The notes below the pieces were generated by a model, which saw only the letters and a program-made list of their open reading frames with translations, was not told where the DNA came from and searched no databases. Shown here piece after piece: positions 55,447 through 64,000 of a stretch of 64,000 nt of DNA. The DNA comes from Stutzerimonas kunmingensis (GTDB lineage: Bacteria > Pseudomonadota > Gammaproteobacteria > Pseudomonadales > Pseudomonadaceae): NCBI RefSeq assembly GCF_900114065.1, contig NZ_FORS01000001.1:496001-560000 (forward strand). The letters are read 5' to 3'. The translations under genes were made by a program, and so were the position numbers. Position 1 is the stretch's first letter; each line of letters begins with the position of its first letter.

Positions 55447-57570
55447 TCAGAGCGCGTCCCAGGCGACCTGAGTGGGAAAGGCCCGTGCCTGCTCGGCGCT
55501 CAATGCCGGTGAGACGAGAAAGCCCTGCATGACGTCGCAGCCGTTCTCCACCAGCCAGTCAAGCTGCGCCCGGGTTTCCACGCCCTCGGCCACCACTTCC
55601 AGGTTGAGGTTGCGGCCCAGATCAATGATGGTGCTTACCACCGCCGCATCGCGGGGGGAATCCAGCATGTTGGCGATGAAAAGCCGGTCGATCTTCAGCG
55701 TATCCAGCTCGAAGTGCCGCAGATAAGCCAGCGATGAATAACCGGTACCGAAATCATCGATGGCCACGCGCACGCCGAGCTTGCGCAATTGCCGTAGTTT
55801 CTCGCAGCTCTGCTCGAGATCCTGCATCAGCGTGCCTTCGGTGACCTCCAGCTCGAGTTGCGCAGGGTGGAGCTGATATTCATCCAGCAGACGGCGAAGC
55901 GAATCGAACAGCCCAGCCCGGCTGAACTGCACCGGGCTGACGTTCAGGCTGAGAATCAGATCGCTGCCGAATGACGGCAGCCACTGGCAGTACTGGTTCA
56001 TGCCTTCGCGCAGCACCCAGTCGCCGACGCGCTCGATCAGTCGGGTTTCTTCCAGCAGCGGGATGAAGTTGCCCGGCTGGTTTTCATCCGCATCGCCCTG
56101 GGGCCAGCGCAGCAGCCCCTCGAACCCTCTGAGCTTGCCGCTGCCAAGCATCACCTGTGGCTGGTAGAGCAGTTCGAAATCGTTGCGCTCGGTGGCGCTG
56201 CGCAGGTTCTCCTCCATCATCAGCCGCGCATGCGCACGCTCGTTCATGTCGCTGGAGAAGAAGCGATACTGTCGGCGCCCGGCACGTTTGGCCTCGTACA
56301 TCGCCATGTCCGCCGAGCGCAGCAGCTGATCGACGCTGACCCCGCAGTCGGGGAAATGGGCGATGCCGATGCTGGCGCCAAGAGTCACCTCGGTGCCATC
56401 GATCTTGTGTCGTACCGAAATCAGCTCGATCAGCTTCTCCGCCACCCGTGCGGCATCCTCCGGGTGATCCAGCGAATCCAGCAACGCGGTGAATTCGTCA
56501 CCGCCCATGCGCGCGATGATGTCGTAGGGGCGCATGCAGGTCTCCAGCAGGCGCGCCACCTTGCACAGAATTTCGTCGCCGGCATCGTGGCCGAGCGAAT
56601 CGTTGATGCGCTTGAAGCCGTCCAGATCGATATAGAGGATGGCCATGCGCTTGCCGTTGCGATCGACCCGCGCCAGCGACGATTCCAGCGCCTGATGGAA
56701 GCCACGCCGGTTCAGCAGCCCGGTCAGCGAGTCGGTGACCGCCTGGGTCTCCAGCTGAACGTGAAGGTTGCGCACCACCGACATGTCCAACGCGATGACC
56801 ACCATGGAGCGCTGCTGGCGCGGCAGCGGCGAGCTGGACAACGCGACGGGCAACGGCGTACCGGTGGCGGTGTGCAGCTGCGCCTCGTGCAGACGATAGG
56901 TCGAGCCGCTGCGCCAGTAACGGTAGAAGTCCGACTCCTGCCAGTTGGCCGGCATCTCCGGGGCCGCCAGATGCGAGAGCAGCGGCGTGCCCTGCAGGTC
57001 CTCGACGCGGGTGTGCAACATGCCGGCGATCGCCGGATTGGCGAAGCTGATATAGCCGTCCTCGGCGACCACCAGAATGCCCTCGGCCGCGTTACTCAGG
57101 ACCGAGGCATTGAATGCACGGGCGCTGTCCAGTTGCTGTGTGAGCAGTTGCAGATCACGGCGGTTGTGTTCGTGGGCCAGCAAGGTGTTGATCTTGTGCT
57201 TGAGCACCTGTGGATCGAACGGTTTGAGGATGAAGTCCACCGCGCCGGTGGCGTAACCGCGCAGCACGGAGTCGCGGGTATGCGCGATGGCCGAAACGAA
57301 GATGATCGGCGTGTAGCGGGTATGCGGGCTGCCACGCATCAGCCGGGCGACCTCGAAGCCATCCATGCCGGGCATCTGCACGTCCAGCAACACCAGCTCG
57401 ACGTCCAGCTCCAGCAGTGCCCGCAGCGCAGCCTCGCCGGAGTTGACCGTGTGCACCTGCCAGTCACCATCGCCCAGCAAGGCTTCCATGGCCACCAGAT
57501 TCGCTTCCCGGTCGTCCACCACCAGCAGCGTACGACTGCGAGGCTTGGCCTTGAGCTGCGTCTGCGTCAT
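55447..57570 (-). CDS. Response regulator with PAS, GGDEF and EAL domains
   Basis: 707 aa. A receiver domain (TLLVVDDREANL and VLLDVQMPGMDGFE with the phospho-accepting Asp, residues 15-130) is followed by PAS (about 155-270), GGDEF (about 290-450) and EAL (about 460-700). GGDEF is canonical (ARMGGDEF) with an RxxD I-site (RPYD). EAL reads EGLLRW, but other catalytic residues (ELEVTEG, DDFGTGYSS, EGVET) are present. It could make and degrade c-di-GMP under phosphorylation control. GGAGG precedes the ATG. It follows the hybrid kinase by 126 bp and is its likely output. Confidence 0.93.
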   Translation of the reverse strand: MTQTQLKAKPRSRTLLVVDDREANLVAMEALLGDGDWQVHTVNSGEAALRALLELDVELVLLDVQMPGMDGFEVARLMRGSPHTRYTPIIFVSAIAHTRDSVLRGYATGAVDFILKPFDPQVLKHKINTLLAHEHNRRDLQLLTQQLDSARAFNASVLSNAAEGILVVAEDGYISFANPAIAGMLHTRVEDLQGTPLLSHLAAPEMPANWQESDFYRYWRSGSTYRLHEAQLHTATGTPLPVALSSSPLPRQQRSMVVIALDMSVVRNLHVQLETQAVTDSLTGLLNRRGFHQALESSLARVDRNGKRMAILYIDLDGFKRINDSLGHDAGDEILCKVARLLETCMRPYDIIARMGGDEFTALLDSLDHPEDAARVAEKLIELISVRHKIDGTEVTLGASIGIAHFPDCGVSVDQLLRSADMAMYEAKRAGRRQYRFFSSDMNERAHARLMMEENLRSATERNDFELLYQPQVMLGSGKLRGFEGLLRWPQGDADENQPGNFIPLLEETRLIERVGDWVLREGMNQYCQWLPSFGSDLILSLNVSPVQFSRAGLFDSLRRLLDEYQLHPAQLELEVTEGTLMQDLEQSCEKLRQLRKLGVRVAIDDFGTGYSSLAYLRHFELDTLKIDRLFIANMLDSPRDAAVVSTIIDLGRNLNLEVVAEGVETRAQLDWLVENGCDVMQGFLVSPALSAEQARAFPTQVAWDAL

Positions 57571-57696
57571 CGCCAACCTCCGAGCAATCCGTTGCCTAAC
57601 TGCCGACAACAAGCGTCCCACGGGGAATTCGCGCACCAGGTGTCATATCGTTCGATCAACGCATCACCACAGGCATGTTCAACACGCACGACTTGC

Positions 57697-60600
57697 TTAC
57701 TCCTCTTCAGCCTCGGCCGCACCGCTCTCCAGACCCAGCCATTGCTGCAACAGTGCCGCCAGCGCCGTGGCCTCGACGGGTTTGAGCAAAACGTCGTCGG
57801 CACCAGCCGCTATGCAACGCTCGCGCTCATCCCCACCAGTCGTTGTCACCAGCGCAACGATGGGGGCCTGACAGTCATGCACCTGCTTCAGCCGCTGCGC
57901 CAAATCAGGACCTTCCGCCCCAGGCTGGCTCATGTCCAGCAGTACCAGATCGAAGGCATCCTCATCGAAACGCTCGACCGCTTCGTCGGCACTTGTGGCC
58001 GGGACCACCAGCAGCCCGAGCTCATCGAGCTGGGCGGTCAGCGAATAGATCAGCCGTACATCCTCATCCACCAGCAGCACGCGCCGGCCCGACGCCGCCA
58101 CCTGCAGCGAAGCCGCGGCGCTTGGCGACGACACCGTTGGCCCTCGGCGCACCAGTTCTCCCATACGTTTCACATCATCCTCCTTGGACAGTGCTGAAGC
58201 CGAATAACGGCGCAAGTGTTGCAGGTCTGTATCCGACAGCTTTTCACGACTGTTCACCAACACCGTGACGCCGCGAAGCGAACGCAGGCGCTCCAGCGCA
58301 TCCAGCAGATCCAGCCCGCCGCCGTCTGCCAGTACTTGCTCGACCACCACCACGGTGAAATTCTGTTCGGCATACGCCAGCCGGGCCGCTTCGACGCCCC
58401 CCGCCAGCGTGACGCTATAGCCGAGCCGCTCAAAGTACTCACGGATCAGTTCGCGGCGACGGGGATCGGTCTCCACCAGCAGCAGGCGCAGCGAATTCTG
58501 TTCGTGGCGCGCCAGTTCGATGAAGATGCGCTCGAGTTCGGCCTGCGCTACCGGCTTGACCAGATAGCGCGAACCATCGTCATGCCAGTCGTGAGGCTGC
58601 GGCACGCAGGAAATGATCAGCACCGGCATGCCCTGATGACGCTCGTCGCCACGCAACTCCCGATGCACCTGCCAACCACTGATGTCCGGCAGCAGGATGT
58701 CAAGGATCACTGCGGCAAAGTGCTCGCGCCGCAGGGCTTCCAGCCCCTGCTGGCCGGTGCTGCAGATCAGGCTGGTAAAGCCGTGGCTCTGCCCGACCTC
58801 CGCCACTACCGATGCGAAATCGGCATCGTCCTCGATGATCAGCAGCCCCGGACCACGCCCACGGCGCTGCGGCTGGCGCGGCAACAGCGCCTGCGCTGAT
58901 GCGCCGGACGTCGACTCCACCGGCAATCGCACAGTGAAGGTGGCGCCGTTGCCGAGTTCGCTATCAACCGTGACGTGCCCCCCGAGCACCTCCACCAGCT
59001 GGCGAGTGATCGCCAGGCCCAGACCGGTGCCGCCGTAGTGACGGCTGATCGAACCATCAATCTGCTGGAACGCCTGGAAGATCCGCTCCTGCTGGTCCTT
59101 GGCAATACCGATGCCACTGTCACGTACCTGCAGCTGCAGGATTTGTCCGTCAGCGTCCTCCGGCGGGTAGCTCGCCAGCAACTCCACCTGCCCCTGCTCG
59201 GTGAACTTCAAGGCGTTGGTCAACAGGTTGCGCAGAATCTGCTGCAGCCGCGCCCGGTCCGAATTCAGCGCAGGCGGTACGTCCGCGTCGACCACCACCT
59301 TCAGCGCCAAGCCCTTCTGCTCGGCCATCGGCGTCAGCGAGGTTTCCAGATCGGTCAGCAACTCACGCAGGTTCAGCGGCTCCAGCTTGAGTTGCATATG
59401 GCCGGACTCGATCTTGGCGAGATCCAGCACATCGTTGATCAACTGCAGCAGCTCATGACCGGCGCGATGAATGATGTCGGCATGCCGGACCTGCTTGTCG
59501 TTGAGGTTGCCCGAGCCGTTCTGACGCAGCTGATCGCTGAGGATGAGAATGCTGTTGAGCGGCGTGCGCAGCTCGTGGGACATATTGGCGAGGAACTCAG
59601 ATTTGTAGCGATTGGCTACTGCCAGCTGGTCGGCCTGCTCGCGCAAGCGACGCTCGGCCGCCTTGCGGTGACTGATATCGATGATCACCGCCTGCACCAG
59701 CTGCTCGTCGCCACTGCGCAAGGGCGACAGGCCGATTTCCACAGGCAACGCGCTGCCGTCGCGGTGGCGGCCGAACAGCTCGCGGTTGCCGCCCATGCGA
59801 CGTGGTTCCGGATTCTCGGCATAACCCTGGCGCAGACCGCGATGCGCTTCGCGCAAGGCTTCGGGCAACAGCAGTTCCACGGGCTGCCCGACCAGCTCCT
59901 GGCGCTCATAGCCGAACAGCAGCTCGGTCTGGCGATTGACCATGACGATGTCGCCGCGGGCATCCACCAGCACGAAGGCATTGGGCGAGGCCTCGACGAC
60001 ATTACGGAAGCGCTCCTCGTCGCGCTTGCGCGCCTGCAGATCGAGCAGATTCAGGACGTAATACAAGACGTCGTCATGTCTGAAGCTGGTCAGGCTGACG
60101 GCAACCGGGATCGCCTTGCCGTCCTCGCGCTGCGCCTGCAGTTCGAGCTGACTGGTTTCGCGCAGTTGCCCGAGCACCTGCTCGCCGAGCACGCCAGGTA
60201 CGTAACGACTCACACGCTCACCGGCCAGCAGCTCCGTCGAGCTGCCGAACAGCTGCCCGGCGCTCTGGTTGGCCAGTTCGATGCGCCCACCGGCGTTGCA
60301 TAGCAGGGTCGCCACGGGCAATTGTTCGATCAGCTGACGGAAGCGCGTCTCGCGCTCCTGCAATTGCAGGCTCAATACCTGACTGTTGCGCAGCGCACGT
60401 TCGCGCAGATACAAATAGCCGCCCACCAGCAACGAGAAAAATGCCGCCGCCATAAGCGCCGCCGCGAGGCTGAAGGCCCGATTGTTGTCACGCAGCACCG
60501 CCTCGTATTCCGGCGTGCTGGCCACCTGCAGCTGCCAGCTGCGACCGTACATGTAAATATTCCGAATGCGCTGGAATTTGGCGTCGGCGCTGACCGGCGC

Positions 60601-61413
60601 ACGTCCGGTGAGCAGTGGCGACTCCGGATTGGCGGCATCGAGCAGCTGCAGTTGCAGCATTCGGCTGCGCGAGCCGAGGATGCCTTCCATCAGGTCGGTC
60701 AGACGGAAGGCGCCGTGCAGGGTGCCGACAAAGGCGCGCTGACGCTCCTCCTCGGTGGTAACCGGCGCCGTCGCCGCATAAATCGGAAAGAACAACAGAA
60801 CCCCCACCTGGACGTTCTGCTCGGTTTCCTGCTTGAGGCGCAACGGCCCCGTGAGCACCGGATTGCCACTGTCGCGCGTACTGATGATCGCCTCGCGGCG
60901 GGTCGCCTCACTGAACAGATCGAAGCCGAGCACCCGCCGATTGCGCCAGTCGGTCGGATGGATGTAGTCGGTCACCACGTACTCTTCGCGGTCGCCCGGC
61001 GGATACATGCGAAAGCGCTCGCGGCCGGAGGCGCGGATCTGGTCTATCAGGGTGGTGAGGGTTTCCGGCGTCGCATGCCGCGCCAGCGCGACAGCCTGGA
61101 TGCCCGGATAGAAGTCCTGCAGCTGCAACTGATCCACGGCCCGCGCCCAGTCATCGATGCGGACCTCGTCGCTGCCGGCAACGACGCCAGCAAGCCCGCG
61201 CAAGACCATCTCGTAGGCGCGCATCCGCTCGCGTAGCGTGTGTTCGATGTCATCCACAGCGAAGGTGAAGCGCTGCTCCTGCTCGACCTTGCTGCGCTGT
61301 TCCTGGACATGCCACTGCCAGCCGATCCATCCACCCAGGCCCGCCATCAGGGCCAGAGCGACCAATAATGGCAACCAGGACCTGCGGGAATGGAGAGCGG
61401 TACGATCATCCAT
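57697..61413 (-). CDS. CHASE-PAS-PAS hybrid histidine kinase with three receiver domains
   Basis: 1,238 aa inner-membrane sensor kinase. Two membrane segments (about residues 12-32 and 310-340) flank a periplasmic CHASE domain (RMRAYEMVLRGLAGVVAG). Two PAS domains (about 355-600) lead to the HisKA H-box (NMSHELRTPLNS), an HATPase domain and three receivers. REC1 (IIEDDADF, VILDILLPD) and REC3 (LLVDEDVRL, LVLLDMSQPG, LLKPV) keep the phospho-Asp. REC2 (about residues 980-1095) has Glu-Gln in place of the aspartate (VVVVEQVLADG). No HPt domain is visible. GAGGAGG precedes the ATG at 61413. Confidence 0.92.
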   Translation of the reverse strand: MDDRTALHSRRSWLPLLVALALMAGLGGWIGWQWHVQEQRSKVEQEQRFTFAVDDIEHTLRERMRAYEMVLRGLAGVVAGSDEVRIDDWARAVDQLQLQDFYPGIQAVALARHATPETLTTLIDQIRASGRERFRMYPPGDREEYVVTDYIHPTDWRNRRVLGFDLFSEATRREAIISTRDSGNPVLTGPLRLKQETEQNVQVGVLLFFPIYAATAPVTTEEERQRAFVGTLHGAFRLTDLMEGILGSRSRMLQLQLLDAANPESPLLTGRAPVSADAKFQRIRNIYMYGRSWQLQVASTPEYEAVLRDNNRAFSLAAALMAAAFFSLLVGGYLYLRERALRNSQVLSLQLQERETRFRQLIEQLPVATLLCNAGGRIELANQSAGQLFGSSTELLAGERVSRYVPGVLGEQVLGQLRETSQLELQAQREDGKAIPVAVSLTSFRHDDVLYYVLNLLDLQARKRDEERFRNVVEASPNAFVLVDARGDIVMVNRQTELLFGYERQELVGQPVELLLPEALREAHRGLRQGYAENPEPRRMGGNRELFGRHRDGSALPVEIGLSPLRSGDEQLVQAVIIDISHRKAAERRLREQADQLAVANRYKSEFLANMSHELRTPLNSILILSDQLRQNGSGNLNDKQVRHADIIHRAGHELLQLINDVLDLAKIESGHMQLKLEPLNLRELLTDLETSLTPMAEQKGLALKVVVDADVPPALNSDRARLQQILRNLLTNALKFTEQGQVELLASYPPEDADGQILQLQVRDSGIGIAKDQQERIFQAFQQIDGSISRHYGGTGLGLAITRQLVEVLGGHVTVDSELGNGATFTVRLPVESTSGASAQALLPRQPQRRGRGPGLLIIEDDADFASVVAEVGQSHGFTSLICSTGQQGLEALRREHFAAVILDILLPDISGWQVHRELRGDERHQGMPVLIISCVPQPHDWHDDGSRYLVKPVAQAELERIFIELARHEQNSLRLLLVETDPRRRELIREYFERLGYSVTLAGGVEAARLAYAEQNFTVVVVEQVLADGGGLDLLDALERLRSLRGVTVLVNSREKLSDTDLQHLRRYSASALSKEDDVKRMGELVRRGPTVSSPSAAASLQVAASGRRVLLVDEDVRLIYSLTAQLDELGLLVVPATSADEAVERFDEDAFDLVLLDMSQPGAEGPDLAQRLKQVHDCQAPIVALVTTTGGDERERCIAAGADDVLLKPVEATALAALLQQWLGLESGAAEAEEE

Positions 61414-61525
61414 TCGACCTCCTCTGTGCCACAACTGGCGTGCTATCGGATGTCAGATACGAATAGCGCAGAGAGGTTCAATGAAAGCAGCGACAAACAG
61501 AATTATGGCGTCTGAATTTCGACGC

Positions 61526-61550
61526 CCGCGAGGCCGTTGCAGCCCCGCGG
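61526..61550. terminator. Hairpin after the OmpA-family lipoprotein gene
   Basis: The stem CCGCG-A-GGC pairs with GCC-C-CGCGG around a 7-nt loop, located 12 bp beyond the lipoprotein stop. No T-run is present. Confidence 0.35.
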
Positions 61551-61561
61551 CCTATGAATGC

Positions 61562-62215
61562 TTACAACGGACGCAGGTTGATCTCGACGCGGCGGTTCTG
61601 CGCGCGACCGGCAGCTGTATCGTTGCTGGCGATCGGCTGGCTGGGGCCGGCACCGTAGGAAGAAATCCGCGAAGCGGCCACACCATTGCCGACCAGGTAG
61701 GAAGCAACACTCTGGGCGCGACGGTTGGACAGGTCCTGGTTCAGCTGCAGGGAGCCGGTGCTGTCGGTGTGGCCGACGATATCGACGCCGTTCTTGTTGA
61801 ACTCCTTGAACACCTGCACCAGGGAATTCAGGGTCGGGTAGAAGCTGCTGGAGATATCCGCCGAGTTGCTGGCGAAGGTGATGTTGCCGGGCATGATCAG
61901 CGTCAGGTTGTCACCATTGCGCTGAACCTGAACACCGGTGCCCTGCAGCGTCTGGCGCAACTTGGCCTCCTGGGTGTCGACGTAGTAGCCATAGCCACCG
62001 GCAGCCGCACCACCGACCGCTGCACCGATCAACGCGCCCTTGGTGCGATCCTTCTTGCTCGAGGTCGCCGCACCGATGACGGCGCCACTGACGGCGCCGA
62101 TACCACCGTAAACGCCGGCCTTGCCGGCTTGCTGCTCGCCCGTGTAGGGATTGGTGGTGCATCCCACCAGCAGAGCGACGCTCGCTGCGAGGGCGGTCAT
62201 GTTCAGCATTTTCAT
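61562..62215 (-). CDS. OmpA-family outer-membrane lipoprotein (YiaD-like)
   Basis: 217 aa. The lipobox LLVGC with Cys18 predicts lipidation. A glycine-zipper segment (GGIGAVSGAVIGAAT, GALIGAAVGGAAAGG, residues 35-75) is followed by the peptidoglycan-binding OmpA-C domain (VDIVGHTDSTGSLQLNQDLS and RRAQSVASYL). It probably tethers the outer membrane to peptidoglycan. The ATG at 62215 has GAAGGAAG upstream; a longer frame to 62347 is not supported. It likely corresponds to PA0833-like proteins. Confidence 0.91.
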   Translation of the reverse strand: MKMLNMTALAASVALLVGCTTNPYTGEQQAGKAGVYGGIGAVSGAVIGAATSSKKDRTKGALIGAAVGGAAAGGYGYYVDTQEAKLRQTLQGTGVQVQRNGDNLTLIMPGNITFASNSADISSSFYPTLNSLVQVFKEFNKNGVDIVGHTDSTGSLQLNQDLSNRRAQSVASYLVGNGVAASRISSYGAGPSQPIASNDTAAGRAQNRRVEINLRPL

Positions 62216-62353
62216 AGTTGCTTCCTTCTCTCGTCGGTTACCAGGGCAGTCCCCAGCCCTTGCGAGCGCGGCCCTGAATGCGGCGCTAGAGTACCATCGG
62301 TCACCGCCTGGGATAGGAACCGTGCAGCAGAACCCGGCCAACGGCACCCCGGG

Positions 62354-62998
62354 TCAGGCCCGGACGAAAGGATTCTCGCGCATTTCGTCCCCCAGCCGCG
62401 TATCCGGGCCGTGGCCGGTAACCACGGTCGCGTCTTCATCCAGCGAGTAGAGCCGCTGCTTGATGGAGCGCTCGATGGTGGCGTAGTCACCACCCCACAG
62501 ATCGGTGCGCCCGATGCCGCGGCGAAACAGGGTGTCGCCCGCGATCAGCAATTTGGCGTCGACGAACCAGAAGCTCATGGATCCCGGCGTATGCCCCGGC
62601 GTGTGCAATGCCACGCCACAGCCACAGGCCAGCTCCTCATCGTCGCTCAGCCACTGATCGGGCGCTGGCACCGGACGGTAAGGCACGCCGAACATGCGGC
62701 ACTGCATCTCCAGGTTGTCCCAGAGCACCTGATCGGCCTTGTGCAGATGGAGCGTGGCGCCGGTCTTCTCCTTCATCGAGCCGGATGCGAGGAAGTGGTC
62801 CAGGTGCGCATGGGTATGGATGATGCTCACCACCTTCAGGCCATGGGCGTCGAGTCGCGCCATGATCAGTTCAGGATCGCCACCCGGATCGACCACGATG
62901 GCTTTCTTGCTGACAGGATCGCCAATGATCGTGCAGTTGCACTGCAAAGGGCCGACGGGGAAGGTTTCGCGAATCAGCATCGGTTGGGTGGCAGCCAT
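62354..62998 (-). CDS. Metallo-beta-lactamase fold hydrolase, YcbL/glyoxalase II-like
   Basis: 214 aa. The zinc-binding motif THAHLDH and the later GHTPGSMSFW and GDTLFRRGIGRTDLWGG are complete. This is the type II glyoxalase-like YcbL group, hydrolysing S-D-lactoylglutathione or related thioesters. The ATG at 62998 follows GAGGAC; the frame to 63079 is not conserved. It precedes the OmpA-family lipoprotein gene on the same strand. Confidence 0.92.
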   Translation of the reverse strand: MAATQPMLIRETFPVGPLQCNCTIIGDPVSKKAIVVDPGGDPELIMARLDAHGLKVVSIIHTHAHLDHFLASGSMKEKTGATLHLHKADQVLWDNLEMQCRMFGVPYRPVPAPDQWLSDDEELACGCGVALHTPGHTPGSMSFWFVDAKLLIAGDTLFRRGIGRTDLWGGDYATIERSIKQRLYSLDEDATVVTGHGPDTRLGDEMRENPFVRA

Positions 62999-63212
62999 GA
63001 CGTCCTCGGGTGCTTGGCAATCTCTCGCTACGCGGGCGCGCAGGGAGGGAAGCTTGCCGAGTGGGCAGGCTTCAGGCAACTGCCCGGATCGACATCGATG
63101 AATGCCCGCCGCGATGGTTCAGGCCGATCACACGGTGATCACCCGGTATCAGGGCGCCCGGCAAATCCGTGGACGGACGCTACCAGGCGTTGAACCGATA
63201 CGTGACCTCGGT

Positions 63213-64000
63213 TCAGCTGAGCGAGGTCTGCTCGGCGCTCCCCTCTTTCTGCCAACGCGCGATTTCGCTGCGGATGCGCTTCTTGTCCAGCTTGCCGACG
63301 CTGGTCTTTGGAATCTCGCTGACCACCGCGATCTGCTGCGGGATCGCCCACTTGTTGATGTGCCCCTCGGCCACTGCCGGCTCAAGGAAGGTCTGCAAGT
63401 CGGCAGCGCTCAGTTCGCAGCCTTCGCCCAGCACCACCAGGGCAAAGGGTCGCTCACCCCAGCGCTCGTCCGGCACACCAACCACGGCGACATCGCGCAC
63501 CGCCTCATGACGGCTGATCAGCCCTTCAAGGGTGAGGGAGGACAGCCATTCACCACCGGTCTTGATCACATCCTTGATGCGGTCGCGGATCTCGATATTG
63601 GCCATCTCGTCGATCACCGCGACGTCGCCAGTGTGCAGCCAGCCGTCAGCCCACAGCTCTTCGCTCTTCTCCGGCTCGTTGTAATAGCCCTGGGTAAGCC
63701 AGGGCGCACGCAGTACCAGTTCGCCCTGGGAGCTTCCATCCGCCGGCAGGAAGCTGCCGTCCGCCGCCTGAATCGCCGCATCGACCAGCACCACCGGGAC
63801 GCCGGCCTTGAGGTGGAAGGTACTGCGGGTGTCTTCGTCCGCCTCGAGCAGCTCGTCGTTGATGTGCGCGCCGGAAATCAGCGGGCAGGTCTCGGACATG
63901 CCGTAGGCAGCGATCAGGTTCATGCCACGGGCCTTGGCCTGGTCATACAGGCCGCGGGTCAGCGCACTGCCGCCAATGGTGATCTTCCAGCCCTTGAAAT
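63213..64000 (-). CDS. AMP-binding acyl-CoA synthetase, C-terminal part (cut by window edge)
   Basis: The frame is open to the window edge, giving the last 262 residues. The AMP-binding motifs ITIGGSAL, IAAYGMSETCPLISG and the A8 hinge region DVAVIDEMANIEIRDRIKDVIKTGGEWLSS are present, with the catalytic C-terminal lysine in KTSVGKLDKKRIR. It activates a fatty or other carboxylic acid to the CoA thioester. The N-terminus is outside the window. It ends 214 bp before the MBL-fold gene, with no clear terminator. Confidence 0.94.
   Translation of the reverse strand, partial: FKGWKITIGGSALTRGLYDQAKARGMNLIAAYGMSETCPLISGAHINDELLEADEDTRSTFHLKAGVPVVLVDAAIQAADGSFLPADGSSQGELVLRAPWLTQGYYNEPEKSEELWADGWLHTGDVAVIDEMANIEIRDRIKDVIKTGGEWLSSLTLEGLISRHEAVRDVAVVGVPDERWGERPFALVVLGEGCELSAADLQTFLEPAVAEGHINKWAIPQQIAVVSEIPKTSVGKLDKKRIRSEIARWQKEGSAEQTSLS

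Noticed and set aside
56230..58197. 655-codon plus-strand frame across the response regulator and kinase genes
   Set aside because: It runs antisense across two well-supported genes and the gap between them, and shows no domain.

Overview
The window is a dense, GC-rich stretch of a gammaproteobacterial chromosome. Protein sequences and gene order (purU-mvaT-sbcB, pyk to fumarase, olsB-olsA, flavodoxin-folM-folX, slyD-ackA-pta) point to Pseudomonas in the broad sense, most likely the Pseudomonas/Stutzerimonas stutzeri group. The genus is inferred from protein resemblance and remembered PAO1 gene order, not from a search. I see no prophage, insertion sequence, CRISPR array, rRNA gene or intact tRNA gene. 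The only mobile-element-like trace is a 3' tRNA-Leu fragment near 47.6 kb.

0-20 kb: the 5' part of purL; an aapJQMP-type amino-acid ABC transporter operon with two strong hairpins between the binding protein and the permeases; an EstB-type carboxylesterase and an RhlB-type helicase; moaC-moaD-moaE; a PIN-PhoH ATPase; a DmeF-type cation efflux protein; yaaA; a lone AlgA-type bifunctional GDP-mannose enzyme behind about 790 bp without a recognisable gene; a small ORF with a structured leader; a YjgR/HerA-like ATPase; purU; and mvaT, the H-NS-like regulator, with an AT-rich promoter.

20-40 kb: sbcB diverges from a tightly coupled six-gene cluster (RDD, SpoIIM-like, DUF4129, DUF4350, MoxR ATPase, DUF58). 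This is the best candidate for an undescribed membrane-associated system. A canonical PilZ protein, a DUF4124 protein and a small lipoprotein follow, then pyk, a ferredoxin reductase overlapping a SadC-like diguanylate cyclase, class I fumarase, an Aer-like chemoreceptor, a VF530 protein, a DJ-1/PfpI protein, a phospholipase D/cardiolipin synthase-like protein and a short acyl-CoA dehydrogenase homologue.

40-64 kb: the ornithine-lipid operon olsB-olsA behind a candidate PHO box; an AcpH-like protein; a class II aldolase; flavodoxin; a PilZ-like protein; folM, folX, DUF1244 and HopJ; cysZ; the tRNA-Leu relic; a TetR/Old Yellow Enzyme pair; glutathione peroxidase; slyD; ackA and pta; an acyltransferase; a large CHASE-PAS-PAS hybrid histidine kinase followed by a REC-PAS-GGDEF-EAL response regulator; an OmpA-type lipoprotein; a metallo-beta-lactamase-fold hydrolase; and the 3' part of an acyl-CoA synthetase gene.

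Themes: central carbon metabolism, c-di-GMP signalling (two GGDEF proteins, one canonical and one degenerate PilZ protein, and a kinase likely feeding a GGDEF-EAL regulator), and membrane lipid remodelling. Start codons were chosen from ribosome-binding sites and family N-termini, often downstream of the longest possible start.
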